A stretch of DNA of 64,000 nt from Pseudomonas nitroreducens. GTDB taxonomy: Bacteria > Pseudomonadota > Gammaproteobacteria > Pseudomonadales > Pseudomonadaceae. Numbering within the stretch: position 1 is the first letter of the stretch; every line of letters begins with the position of its first letter. The notes under the pieces are model-generated. The model saw only the letters and a program-made list of their open reading frames with translations, did not search any database and had not been told where the DNA came from. The stretch spans positions 1-64,000 of the forward strand of contig NZ_JACHLI010000022.1 of assembly GCF_014204515.1 (NCBI RefSeq). The letters run 5' to 3'. A program made the position numbers and the translations under genes. This document shows positions 16,695-24,405 of the stretch, in pieces.

Positions 16695-17381
16695 TTACAA
16701 GCACCAGACCAGGACCGGCGCCAGCAGCAGGTTGAACAGCCCGGTCAGGACCATCAGCAGCCCCGCCGCCGAACCTTCCTCACCGCCGAACTCATAGGCC
16801 CGGCTGGTACCCGCGCCGTGGGCGCCGACGCCCAGCAACGCGCCGCGGGCCAGGGCTGAGCGCAGGCGCAGCACCTTCATCAGCACACCACCGATCAGCG
16901 CGCCGAACACCCCGGTGATCATCACGAAGGCCGCGGTCAGCGCCGGCACGCCGCCCAGGTCGTGGGACATCTCCATGGCGAACGGCGTGGTGATCGAGCG
17001 CGGAATCAGCGACAGCGTCACCTGGCCGTCCAGGGCCAGCGCATGGGCCAGGGCCCAGGAGCTGCCGATGGCCATGGTCGAGCCAGCCAGCATACCGGTC
17101 AGCAGCGCCGGCCAGTGGCGGGCCAGCAGGGCGCGCTGCTGCCAGATCGGAATGGCGAAGGCCACGGTGGCCGGGCCGAGCAGCGCCACCAGCCAACTGG
17201 TATCGCGGGCGTAGTCGGCGTAGCGGGCGTGCAGCGGGATCGCCAGGGCGAACAGCAGCACCGGCACGAAGACGATGGGCGACAGCCAGTACTGCTGGAA
17301 TCGGCGGTAGAGGGTACGGCTGAGCAGGTAGCCGCCCAGGGTCACGGCCAACCAGAACAGCGCTTGCTTATCGAGGCTCAT
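16695..17381 (-). CDS. CidB/LrgB family membrane protein
   Basis: 228-residue inner-membrane protein of the LrgB/CidB family with about six hydrophobic segments. Hallmarks are the SIITPF-like segment PRSITTPFAMEMSHDLGG near the middle and ARGALLGVGAHGAGTSRAYE, the conserved AHGxGT motif near the C terminus. With the preceding CidA/LrgA-like gene, which it overlaps by 14 bases, it forms a holin/antiholin-like pair linked in bacteria to overflow metabolism, pyruvate or acetate handling and programmed lysis. Divergent LysR control is likely. ackA and pta occur elsewhere in the window but are not in the same operon. Confidence 0.9.
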   Translation of the reverse strand: MSLDKQALFWLAVTLGGYLLSRTLYRRFQQYWLSPIVFVPVLLFALAIPLHARYADYARDTSWLVALLGPATVAFAIPIWQQRALLARHWPALLTGMLAGSTMAIGSSWALAHALALDGQVTLSLIPRSITTPFAMEMSHDLGGVPALTAAFVMITGVFGALIGGVLMKVLRLRSALARGALLGVGAHGAGTSRAYEFGGEEGSAAGLLMVLTGLFNLLLAPVLVWCL

Positions 17382-17745
17382 GGCGCGAACTCCGGTTGCA
17401 CATCCATTCCACCGCCAGGGCGGTGGAGAGCATCACCAGCACGGTGCTGGCGGTGATCACCAGCAGAATCTTCCAGCCTTCGCTGCGCAGCAGCGGGCCA
17501 TAGTCCAGCAGGCTCATCAGCGCAGGGATGAAGAACAGCAGCATCTCCGCCAGCAGCAGACCGGCACCGCCCTGCAGCAGGGCCGGGCGGATCGCCCCGC
17601 AGGCGAACAGCGCCAGCAGCAGCGCCAGGCCGATCACCCCACCCGGCAGCGGCAGGCCGCTGAGGGTGGCGATCCAGCCGCCGATCCACCAGAAGGCGGC
17701 GAGAACGGCGAGTTCGAAGATCAGGCGGGCGGCGCGGCGGAACAT
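17368..17745 (-). CDS. CidA/LrgA family holin-like protein
   Basis: 125-residue inner-membrane protein with four hydrophobic segments and the family's LPLPGGVIGLALLLALF and FFIPALMSLLDYGPLL blocks. It resembles phage holins and is thought to partner CidB/LrgB. The start at 17745 is chosen because MFRRAARLIFELAVL matches the usual N terminus; a longer frame to 17799 adds a polar leader without a ribosome site. It is first in a two-gene operon and divergent from a LysR gene, the same arrangement as cidR-cidAB systems. Confidence 0.88.
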   Translation of the reverse strand: MFRRAARLIFELAVLAAFWWIGGWIATLSGLPLPGGVIGLALLLALFACGAIRPALLQGGAGLLLAEMLLFFIPALMSLLDYGPLLRSEGWKILLVITASTVLVMLSTALAVEWMCNRSSRHEPR

Positions 17746-17850
17746 GGCGGCGATCTCGGTGCGTGGGGCGGATGAAGAAATCGGTTGGGAATGGCGCAAA
17801 GCCTACTCCCGCGCCTATCACCCCCAAAGCGAATAGATCGAATCGGAGCC

Positions 17851-17865
17851 ATTCCATAATGGAAT
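17851..17865. promoter_or_regulatory. Palindrome over the LysR start codon
   Basis: ATTCCATAATGGAAT is a perfect palindrome with seven-base arms and a one-base centre that includes the LysR ATG at 17,859. It could act as an autoregulatory operator or as an RNA structure over the start codon. Chance occurrence cannot be excluded. Confidence 0.35.
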
Positions 17866-18746
17866 TCAAGCAACTGCGCACCTTCGCCGAAGTCGTGCGC
17901 CACGGCAGTTTCACCCAGGCGGCGGTGCACCTGAACGCCAGCCAGTCGGCGGTGAGCAAGCAGGTCGCCCAGCTGGAACAGAGCCTGCGCGTGCAACTAC
18001 TGGAACGCAGCGGCCCGCACATCCGCCTGACCGCCGCCGGCGAGGTGGTGCTGCGCCGCGCCGAAGACATGCTGCGCCTGCGCCGCGAATTGCACACCGA
18101 ACTGGACGACCTCACCCAGCTGCACCGCGGCGAACTGCGCCTGGGCCTGCCACTGCTGGGCGCCGACGCTCTGTTCGCCGGGCGCTTCGCCGAATACCGG
18201 CGGCGCTACCCGAACATCGATGTGCACCTGATCGAGGGCGGCAGCAAGACCATGGAAGAAATGGTCCGCAGCGGCGAACTGGAGCTGGGCGGCGGCCTTA
18301 CGCCGGACGAACCCGGCTTCGACTGGCAACCCTTCTGCAATGAGCCGCTGGACGTCCTTCTCCCCGCCGCGCACCCGCTGGCCGGGCGCGAGAGCCTGGA
18401 GCTGACGGAGCTTTCCGATACGCCCTTCCTGCTCTACCAGCAGAGCTTCACCCTCAACGACCGCCTGCTGCGCGCCTGCCGCGAGGCCGGCTTCGAGCCG
18501 AAGGAAGGCGGCCGCAGCGGCCAGGCGGACTTCCTCGGCGCCCTGGTCGCCGCCGGCCAGGGCGCGGTGCTGCTGCCGCGGGTGGTGGCCAGGGACCTGG
18601 AACGACCGGGCCTGGTACGTGTGCTGCTGAGCCAGCCGGACCTGCGCTGGGACATCAGCTTCATCTGGCGGCGCGACGCCTACCTGTCGAATGCGGCGAA
18701 GGCGTGGTTGCGGCTGATGCAGGAGATGCCCTTGCATCCGGCGTGA
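17859..18746 (+). CDS. LysR-family regulator, CidR-like
   Basis: 295-residue LysR regulator. The winged HTH occupies residues 1-60 (MEFKQLRTFAEVVRHGSFTQ, then SQSAVSKQVAQLEQSLRVQL); the effector domain runs from about 90 and includes GELRLGLPLLGADALFAGRF. It is divergent from the CidA/CidB-like genes with 113 bases between starts, so it probably controls them and itself. In cidR systems, the signal is a product of carbohydrate overflow. The start at 17,859 has CGGAG upstream; a longer upstream frame is rejected. Confidence 0.88.
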   Translation: MEFKQLRTFAEVVRHGSFTQAAVHLNASQSAVSKQVAQLEQSLRVQLLERSGPHIRLTAAGEVVLRRAEDMLRLRRELHTELDDLTQLHRGELRLGLPLLGADALFAGRFAEYRRRYPNIDVHLIEGGSKTMEEMVRSGELELGGGLTPDEPGFDWQPFCNEPLDVLLPAAHPLAGRESLELTELSDTPFLLYQQSFTLNDRLLRACREAGFEPKEGGRSGQADFLGALVAAGQGAVLLPRVVARDLERPGLVRVLLSQPDLRWDISFIWRRDAYLSNAAKAWLRLMQEMPLHPA

Positions 18747-18754
18747 AGCGGCTT

Positions 18755-19200
18755 CGCGAGCAAGCTCGCTCCTACCACACACCCCACCGCCGTGCGGTCG
18801 GGGAGCAATCGCGGACGGAGTCCGCTCCTACGCAGGCGCGGCGCAACGGCATCTACCGGTGGCCACGAATCCATCCGCGCAGGGAGCCTTCATGCAGGAG
18901 CCAGCCCTACCCGCGCCCCGCTGGTAGGGCCGGCGCATGCAGGGAATAACCGAGCTGGGCGGGTTCGCGAGCAAGCTCGCTCCTACCACTCGCCCCACCG
19001 CCGTGCGGTCGGGGAGCAATCGCGGACGGAGTCCGCTCCTACGCAGGCGCGGCGCAACGGCATCTACCGGTGGCCACGAATCCATCCGCGCAGGGAGCCA
19101 TCATGCAGGAGCCAGCCCTGCCCGCGCCCCGCTGGTAGGGCCTGCGCATGCAGGGAGTAACCGAGCTGGGCGGGTTCGCGAGCAAGCTCGCTCCTACAGG
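18755..19200. repeat. 211-bp tandem repeat, two full units plus a partial third
   Basis: The segment CGCGAGCAAGCTCGCTCCTA recurs at 18,755, 18,966 and 19,177, exactly 211 bases apart. The intervening sequence is nearly identical between units (about a dozen differences), and unit three stops after the first palindrome. Each unit contains one GCGAGCAAGCTCGC-type REP, one GCGGACGGAGTCCGC-type REP and a unique CGGCATCTACCGGTGGCCAC segment. No gene is supported in it. Confidence 0.9.
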
Positions 19201-19234
19201 AAGCACACACCTGCGTTCGGCTCCGCATCTGGCT

Positions 19235-19515
19235 CTGGCTCTGGCTCTCAAAAGACTTCCAGAGAAACATCCGCGCACTCCGAACGCCCCGTTCAGGAGG
19301 CCTCGTTGAAGCGGAGTTTCAGGGGTTGAGCGACATGGATGTCGCGAGAGCCGCGATGGGCCAGGGATGGCCCTTCGCGGCGGGCCCCTGAAACTGCGCT
19401 TCAACGAGGGTATTTTTCGCCTAAGCGAAAAACCGGATGATTGGGGCAAGACCTTTGCCTACTTTGGGTCGTTTGCCAAAGTAGGTCGCCCGAGGGGCGA
19501 AACACGGATTCAACG
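19235..19515 (-). repeat. Dispersed repeat of about 260 bp, copy 2 (inverted)
   Basis: Reverse complement of the element at 155-420, with the same order of blocks: TCAGGGGTTGAGCGACATGG, TGTCGCGAGAGCC, GGGCCAGGGATGGCCC, the TTTTTCGCCTAAGCGAAAAA hairpin, TTTGCCTACTTTGGGTCG and GCCCGAGGGGCGAAAC. The two copies are about 19 kb apart in opposite orientation. The remaining 19,516-19,680 holds nothing I can support. Confidence 0.8.
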
Positions 19516-19680
19516 CGCATTCCAATGCGGCGCTGAACGACTGACGAGACGCAGACGAGAGTTCATTGCGGTATCAGAGTCTGCAGGAGCGCCGACCCTG
19601 CCGACGGATCGCGACCCGCACCACCAGATAGGACAAGGTTTTTGGCCACCTACGACGCGAGATGAATTCGCTATGCCGAA

Positions 19681-20151
19681 TCAAACCAGCTCAGCAAATT
19701 CCCCCATCAACCTCGGCCACTCCTGCTGCGCCTGCACATCATCGGCCAGCAACTTGAACCCCGCGAACTCGAACGCCGGCGACACCGTACAACCCACCAG
19801 CACGTAATCCCCCAGGCAGCGCGCCGCCTGCCAGGCATGGGCAGGCACCGCGCGCTGCGGCAGGCTGCCCTCGCCCACCGGGCCGAGGATCTCGCGGCGT
19901 ACCGGCGCAGCCGGTTGCTCGGCGATCAGCAGCTCCAGCGGCGAGCCTTCGTGGAAGTGCCACAGCTCATCGGCATCCACACGGTGCCAACGGCTGACCG
20001 TGCCGGCCGGCAGCAGGAAGAGAATGGCCGACGATTGCGGCCGATCACCGGCGCCCACCCGGCTCGATTCGAACACCCGCCGATAGAAGCCGCCCTCGGG
20101 ATGCGGGGCGAGCTGCAGGGTCTCGATCAGGTAGCGGGCGCGGGGATGCAT
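19681..20151 (-). CDS. DUF985 cupin-like protein
   Basis: 156-residue single-domain cupin of the DUF985 (cupin_5) family. Typical blocks are QLAPHPEGGFYRRVFES near the N terminus, SAILFLLPAGTVSRWHRVDA, ELWHFHEGSPLELL and FEFAGFKLL near the end. Family members have been associated with carbohydrate or nucleotide-sugar binding, but no activity is firmly assigned here. The start overlaps the flavodoxin stop as TGATG, so it is translationally coupled to that gene; the longer frame to 20,187 is rejected. Confidence 0.85.
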   Translation of the reverse strand: MHPRARYLIETLQLAPHPEGGFYRRVFESSRVGAGDRPQSSAILFLLPAGTVSRWHRVDADELWHFHEGSPLELLIAEQPAAPVRREILGPVGEGSLPQRAVPAHAWQAARCLGDYVLVGCTVSPAFEFAGFKLLADDVQAQQEWPRLMGEFAELV

Positions 20152-20606
20152 CAGGCCTTCAGCGCGGCGATGAACTCGGCCAGCCACGGCTCGGAATCGG
20201 TCTCCTGGTCCACCGTCTCGCTGCCATCCAGGCGCAGCATCGGCACCACTTCCTGCACACCCAGCTCGGCGTACAGCTCGCGCACCTGCTCGCCGCCTCC
20301 GCAGTAGGTATCGCCGTAGCTGGAATCACCCAGCGCCAGCACGGCGCCCGGACGGCCGCGCCAGTCGGCCGGCAGGCGGTCGCGGATGGCGTGGAACAGC
20401 GGCTGGAAGCTGTCCGGCAGGTCGCCCATGCCGGTGGTGGCGGTCACCACCAGGAAGGCTTCGGGAGCGAATTCGAGCACGGCATCCAGGGTCGCACGCG
20501 GGTCGTACCAGGCCTCGAAACCGGCCGCTTCGAGCAAACGCTTGGCGTGACGCGCGACTTCTTCGGCGGTGCCGTAGACCGAACCGGACAGGATGGCGAC
20601 TTTCAT
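20151..20606 (-). CDS. Short-chain flavodoxin (MioC-like)
   Basis: 151-residue flavodoxin. The FMN phosphate loop is SGSVYGTAEEVARHAKRLL (about 6-24), followed by VVTATTGMGDLPDSF and LALGDSSYGDTYCGGGEQV, the aromatic and glycine loops around the isoalloxazine ring. It probably carries electrons in the cytoplasm to an unidentified partner. GGGAG precedes the ATG at 20,606. It is divergent from the folM-like gene and first in a pair with the DUF985 gene. Confidence 0.9.
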   Translation of the reverse strand: MKVAILSGSVYGTAEEVARHAKRLLEAAGFEAWYDPRATLDAVLEFAPEAFLVVTATTGMGDLPDSFQPLFHAIRDRLPADWRGRPGAVLALGDSSYGDTYCGGGEQVRELYAELGVQEVVPMLRLDGSETVDQETDSEPWLAEFIAALKA

Positions 20607-20750
20607 GTTCACTCCCACAAGGCAAGACAAGGCCGCCCATTATGCCCCATCCGTGCCGCACCGCGCCGGGGCTGGTATAGTTTTGCCCTACCCGGCCGCT
20701 GGGACATTGTCCGCTGCGGCGCTTCCCCTGTGGATTTTCGCGAGGCGCGC

Positions 20751-21488
20751 ATGGGCCAGACCCCAGCCCCCATCCTGATCACCGGCGCCAGCCAGCGCAT
20801 CGGCCTGCATTGCGCCAGACGCCTGCTGCAGGATGGCCAGCCGGTCATCGTCACCTATCGCCAGGGCGCTCGACATGAGAAGCCCGGCATCGCCGAACTG
20901 CGCGAGCTGGGCGCTACCTGCCTGCACGCCGAACTGGGCGATGAGGCCGGCATCCTCGCCTTCATCGACGAGCTGAAGTCGCGCACCGATCGCCTGCGCG
21001 CGATCGTCCACAACGCCTCGGCGTGGATTGCCGAACAGCCCGGCGGCGACGCCCAGGCCTTCGAAACCCTGTTCCGCGTGCACATGCTGGCGCCCTACCT
21101 GATCAACCTGCGCTGCACTGAACTGCTCGAACGCGACGCGGCCGAACGTGGCGCACCGGCGGACATCATCCACCTTTCCGACGACGTCGCCCGCAAGGGC
21201 AGCGCCAACCGCATCGCCTACTGCGCCAGCAAGGCCGGTCTGGACAACCTCACCCTGTCCTTCGCCGCGAGTCTTGCGCCACGCATCAAGGTCAACGGCA
21301 TCGCGCCGGCACTGATCCTGTTCAACGAAGGCGACGACGACGCCTACCGCGCCCGCACCCTGGCGAAGTCCGCCATGGGGATCGAGCCCGGACCGGACGT
21401 GATCTACCAGAGCGTGCGCTACCTGCTCGACAGTCCCTACGTGACCGGCACCACCCTGACCGTCAACGGCGGCCGGCACCTCAAATGA
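20751..21488 (+). CDS. folM: Dihydromonapterin reductase FolM (SDR family)
   Basis: 245-residue SDR that reduces dihydromonapterin to tetrahydromonapterin with NADPH. The nucleotide site is ILITGASQRIGLHCARRLL and the catalytic set includes HLSDD and YCASKAG (Tyr and Lys), with GTTLTVNGGRHLK at the C terminus. It is first in a plus-strand run with folE and folX; these together convert GTP to tetrahydromonapterin, which serves as pterin cofactor for phenylalanine hydroxylase in Pseudomonas. GAGG lies before the ATG at 20,751, and the frame upstream of it overlaps the flavodoxin on the other strand. Confidence 0.88.
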   Translation: MGQTPAPILITGASQRIGLHCARRLLQDGQPVIVTYRQGARHEKPGIAELRELGATCLHAELGDEAGILAFIDELKSRTDRLRAIVHNASAWIAEQPGGDAQAFETLFRVHMLAPYLINLRCTELLERDAAERGAPADIIHLSDDVARKGSANRIAYCASKAGLDNLTLSFAASLAPRIKVNGIAPALILFNEGDDDAYRARTLAKSAMGIEPGPDVIYQSVRYLLDSPYVTGTTLTVNGGRHLK

Positions 21489-21520
21489 CCCGCCCGGTGC
21501 GGGCGCGAGGAATTCCCACG

Positions 21521-22081
21521 ATGAACGAAGACCTGTCTCACCACTACCGTGAGATTCTCAAGGGGCTCGGCGAAGACCCGACCCGCGAAGGCCTGCTCGA
21601 TACCCCCAAGCGCGCGGCCAAGGCCATGCAGTACCTCTGCCACGGCTACGGGCAGACGCTGGACGAGATCGTCAACGGTGCGCTGTTCGCCTCGGACAAC
21701 GACGAGATGGTCATCGTCAAGGACATCGAGCTCTACTCGCTGTGCGAACACCACCTGCTGCCCTTCATCGGCAAGGCCCATGTGGCGTACATTCCCACCG
21801 GCAAGGTGCTGGGCCTGTCGAAGGTCGCGCGCATCGTCGACATGTTCGCCCGCCGCCTGCAGATCCAGGAGAGCCTGACCCGGCAGATCGCCGAGGCGGT
21901 CCAGCAGGTCACCAACGCCGCCGGCGTCGCCGTGGTGATCGAGGCGCAGCACATGTGCATGATGATGCGCGGCGTGGAGAAGCAGAACTCGGTGATGAAC
22001 ACCTCGGTGATGCTCGGCGCCTTCCGCGCCTCCACCAATACCCGCCAGGAATTCCTGCAACTGATCGGACGGAGCAAGTGA
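21521..22081 (+). CDS. folE: GTP cyclohydrolase I
   Basis: 186-residue zinc enzyme converting GTP to dihydroneopterin triphosphate. The zinc and substrate site is visible in YSLCEHHLLPFIGKAHVAYI and EAQHMCMMMRGVEK (both cysteines and the histidine present), so this is the zinc-dependent FolE1 type. It follows folM after 32 bases and precedes folX by one base, so it is part of the same operon. Clustered with folM and folX it probably feeds tetrahydromonapterin rather than folate; folate-dedicated folE copies often lie elsewhere. Confidence 0.93.
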   Translation: MNEDLSHHYREILKGLGEDPTREGLLDTPKRAAKAMQYLCHGYGQTLDEIVNGALFASDNDEMVIVKDIELYSLCEHHLLPFIGKAHVAYIPTGKVLGLSKVARIVDMFARRLQIQESLTRQIAEAVQQVTNAAGVAVVIEAQHMCMMMRGVEKQNSVMNTSVMLGAFRASTNTRQEFLQLIGRSK

Positions 22082-22082
22082 A

Positions 22083-22454
22083 ATGACGCAATTGCAGCCG
22101 GGCATGGCGCGGATCCGGGTCAAGGACCTGCGCGTACGCACCTACATCGGCATCAAGGAAGAGGAAATCCTCAACAAGCAGGATGTGCTGATCAACCTCA
22201 CCATCCTCTACCCGGCCGCCGACGCGGTGCAGGTCAACGACATCGAGCATGCGCTGAACTATCGCACCATCACCAAGGCGATCATCGCCCACGTCGAGGA
22301 GAACCGCTTCGCCCTGCTCGAGCGCCTGACCCAGGAACTGCTCGACCTGGTCATGGCCAACCCGGCCGTGCACTACGCCGAGGTGGAAGTGGACAAGCCC
22401 CACGCCCTGCGCTTCGCCGAGTCGGTATCGATCGCCCTGGCGGCCCAGCGCTGA
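22083..22454 (+). CDS. folX: Dihydroneopterin triphosphate 2'-epimerase FolX
   Basis: 123-residue member of the FolB/FolX tunnelling fold. It epimerises dihydroneopterin triphosphate to dihydromonapterin triphosphate. VRTYIGIKEEEILNKQDVLI and the DIEHALNYRTITKAI block are family signatures, with LLERLTQELLDLVM containing the active-site region. FolX rather than FolB is preferred because of the folM-folE context and the NYRTITK segment. It follows folE within one base, with AGCAAG as a weak ribosome site. Confidence 0.9.
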   Translation: MTQLQPGMARIRVKDLRVRTYIGIKEEEILNKQDVLINLTILYPAADAVQVNDIEHALNYRTITKAIIAHVEENRFALLERLTQELLDLVMANPAVHYAEVEVDKPHALRFAESVSIALAAQR

Positions 22455-22580
22455 GCGGCGATCTGCGCTTGCACGCCCGTGCCAGTCGGCCAACGGGCGT
22501 TGCTGGCAGATCGCCCGCCTCTTAGAATCCCGCCAGCCCCGCCATGCGCCTCTGATGCGCCTTGAGTAGATAGACACGCC

Positions 22581-22892
22581 ATGACCGAGCCGATGAACCT
22601 GACCGACCAGCAGCGCACCGAACTTGAAGCCGCGGCGTTCCGCACCCTGGTGCAGCACCTGCGTACCCGCAAGGACGTGCAGAACATCGATCTGATGAAT
22701 CTTGCCGGGTTCTGCCGCAACTGCCTGTCCAAGTGGTACAAGGCCGCGGCCGACGACATGGACCTGGCGGTCAGCCCCGACCAGGCCCGCGAAGAGATCT
22801 ACGGCATGCCTTACGCCGAATGGAAGGCCAAGTACCAGACGGAAGCCTCGCCCGAGCAACAGGCGGCCTTCGACCACGCGAAGAAACACTAA
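22581..22892 (+). CDS. DUF1244 domain protein
   Basis: 103-residue protein of the DUF1244 family. The signature block is AAFRTLVQHLRTRKDVQNID followed by NLAGFCRNCLSKWYKAAADD and EEIYGMPYAEWKAKYQ. The two close cysteines in GFCRNCLSKW are conserved in the family and could bind metal, but function is unknown. The gene starts 126 bases after folX, with TTAGAAT in between as a possible -10 element, and it is followed within 12 bases by the HopJ-family gene. Confidence 0.88.
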   Translation: MTEPMNLTDQQRTELEAAAFRTLVQHLRTRKDVQNIDLMNLAGFCRNCLSKWYKAAADDMDLAVSPDQAREEIYGMPYAEWKAKYQTEASPEQQAAFDHAKKH

Positions 22893-22904
22893 GAGTTTGC
22901 CTTG

Positions 22905-23243
22905 ATGACCCTCACCGATTTCCGCTCGCGCCTGCGCAGCGAGCAGCACCTGTTCACCGACACCCTGGCGTACATCGCCGAGCACTACAGCTACACCCCC
23001 AGCGCCTTCACCAACGGCAGCGTGGAAAACCCTGCCGGGCAGAACGAGGGTTCCTGCAAGACCCTGGGTTTTGCCATCCTCGAAGGCCTGAGCCAGGAAG
23101 AATCGCTGCTGGCGTTCGGCGAACACTACCGCGCCGTGCGGGAGAACCCCGAAGGCAGCGACCACGCCAACATCCGCGCGCTGCAGACCACCGGCCTTGC
23201 CGGCGTCAACTTCGAGCGCCAGCCGCTGTCGCGTCGCGGCTGA
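22905..23243 (+). CDS. HopJ-family protein (conserved non-secreted homologue)
   Basis: 112-residue protein of the HopJ type III effector family (PF08888). The conserved run is YSYTPSAFTNG, NEGSCKTLGFAILEGLSQE and LLAFGEHYRAV, then HANIRALQTTG. Although the family takes its name from a P. syringae effector candidate, homologues are widespread in non-pathogens with no secretion signal evident, so a housekeeping role is more likely. It begins 12 bases after the DUF1244 stop and is probably co-transcribed. The ATG at 22,905 is preferred to a TTG three bases upstream. Confidence 0.85.
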   Translation: MTLTDFRSRLRSEQHLFTDTLAYIAEHYSYTPSAFTNGSVENPAGQNEGSCKTLGFAILEGLSQEESLLAFGEHYRAVRENPEGSDHANIRALQTTGLAGVNFERQPLSRRG

Positions 23244-23257
23244 GGCTTTACGGCACG

Positions 23258-23292
23258 ATGAAAAAGCCCCGCAGATGCGGGGCTTTTTCATG
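23258..23292. terminator. Bidirectional terminator between HopJ and LysR genes
   Basis: ATGAAAAAGCCCCGC, loop AGAT, GCGGGGCTTTTTCAT: a stem flanked by A and T runs on both sides, between the convergent hopJ-family and LysR genes. Confidence 0.88.
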
Positions 23293-23340
23293 GACGCAGG
23301 AACAGTCGCGGCGATCCGCTCGCGCAGCTGCCGAAACGTC

Positions 23341-24261
23341 TCACGGCACCGCCATCAATGGCAGTTCACTTTCTTCCCGTGCCTTGCCCATCAGCCATTG
23401 GCGGAACAGCAGCACTTCCGGTGGCGGGCGGTTGCCGCTCTTGGGCAGCAGCAGGTAGTGCGCCTGGTCGATGGGCAGTTCGCCGTCGAATGCCGCCACC
23501 ACCTTGCCTGAATCGAGATACGGCTGGGCCAGGCTGCGCAGCACCAGGGCGAAGCCGGAACCGGCGGCGGCCAGCTCCAGCGCGGTCAGCGACGTGTCGA
23601 CCTGGATGCCCTTGCGGCTGGTGAAATCGGCGACCCCGGCGGCGCGGAACCAGCGCGTCCACAGGTCCTCGCAGCCCATGATATGGATCATGTTGCCCTG
23701 GGCCAGGCGCACCATCTCGCCGCCGCTTTCCACGCGTTCCAGCCAGGCCGGGCTGCACACCGGAATCGAGGCTTCGGTCTGGATCAGCTCGACATCGAAC
23801 CCTTCCCAGTGGCCATCGCCAAAACGGATGTCGATCGCGCTCTGGTCCGCGCCCAGCGCATCGGCCCAGATATCGGCGAACAGCCGCACCTCGATCGACG
23901 GATAGGTCGCCATGAACTCGCCCAGCCGTGGCGCCAGCCACAGCACGGCGAAGGCCGCCGTCGAACGCACGGTGATCGAGCGATCACCACGGCTGCCGAA
24001 CAGCCCGACGGTGGACATCGACAACTCGTCGAAGGCCTTGCGAATCGACGGCAGGTAGGCCAGCCCCATGTCGGTCAGGCGCACACCGCGCGGCAGGCGC
24101 TCGAACAGCTGGAAGCCGAGGTACTGCTCCAGGGAACGGATCTGCAGGCTGACCGCCGCCGGCGTCATGTGCAGCTCGTTGGCGGCGGCGGAGAAACTCA
24201 GGTTGCGTGCTGCCGCTTCGAAGGACCGTAGCCACGGCAGATGAGGAAGCTGATGACCCAT
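23341..24261 (-). CDS. LysR-family (GcvA-like) regulator of the catabolic operon
   Basis: 306-residue LysR regulator of the GcvA-like branch. The HTH is in residues about 8-65 (PWLRSFEAAARNLSFSAAAN, then MTPAAVSLQIRSLEQYLGFQ), and FERLPRGVRLTDMGLAYLPS links to the effector domain. It is divergent from the GMC oxidoreductase gene with an AT-rich 144-base gap containing TTTAAATTTTTTT and TTGACC. It is likely the activator of the eight-gene operon at 24.4-34.3 kb. The inducing ligand is probably the operon's substrate or an intermediate, inferred from the divergent arrangement only. Confidence 0.88.
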   Translation of the reverse strand: MGHQLPHLPWLRSFEAAARNLSFSAAANELHMTPAAVSLQIRSLEQYLGFQLFERLPRGVRLTDMGLAYLPSIRKAFDELSMSTVGLFGSRGDRSITVRSTAAFAVLWLAPRLGEFMATYPSIEVRLFADIWADALGADQSAIDIRFGDGHWEGFDVELIQTEASIPVCSPAWLERVESGGEMVRLAQGNMIHIMGCEDLWTRWFRAAGVADFTSRKGIQVDTSLTALELAAAGSGFALVLRSLAQPYLDSGKVVAAFDGELPIDQAHYLLLPKSGNRPPPEVLLFRQWLMGKAREESELPLMAVP

Positions 24262-24405
24262 CCTGCACCTTTAAATTTTTTTGCCCCAAAGGAGCGTTTT
24301 TTCTTGTTTGTCTTGACCTGAGCCTCTCTCAAACAATCCCCCCAACGCAAGAGCAGCAGGTCGTGCCCAACGGGCCGCCACAGGGAATCACCAGGGGAGG
24401 GACGC
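24262..24405. promoter_or_regulatory. Divergent control region, LysR / GMC operon
   Basis: This gap contains both promoters. It is much richer in A and T than its surroundings (TTTAAATTTTTTT at about 24,270 and CGTTTTTTCTTGTTTGTC at about 24,296), with TTGACC at 24,313 as a possible -35 for the operon and AGGGGAGGGA before the GMC start as ribosome site. LysR proteins usually bind T-N11-A sites in such gaps; I cannot single one out. Confidence 0.55.

Noticed and set aside
18755..19200. CRISPR array
   Set aside because: The repeat period is 211 bases and the sequence between palindromes is itself repeated, not unique spacers; there are no cas genes.
22905..23243. HopJ gene as a virulence effector
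   Set aside because: Family members are common in non-pathogens; there is no hrp box, no type III genes and no effector N terminus here.
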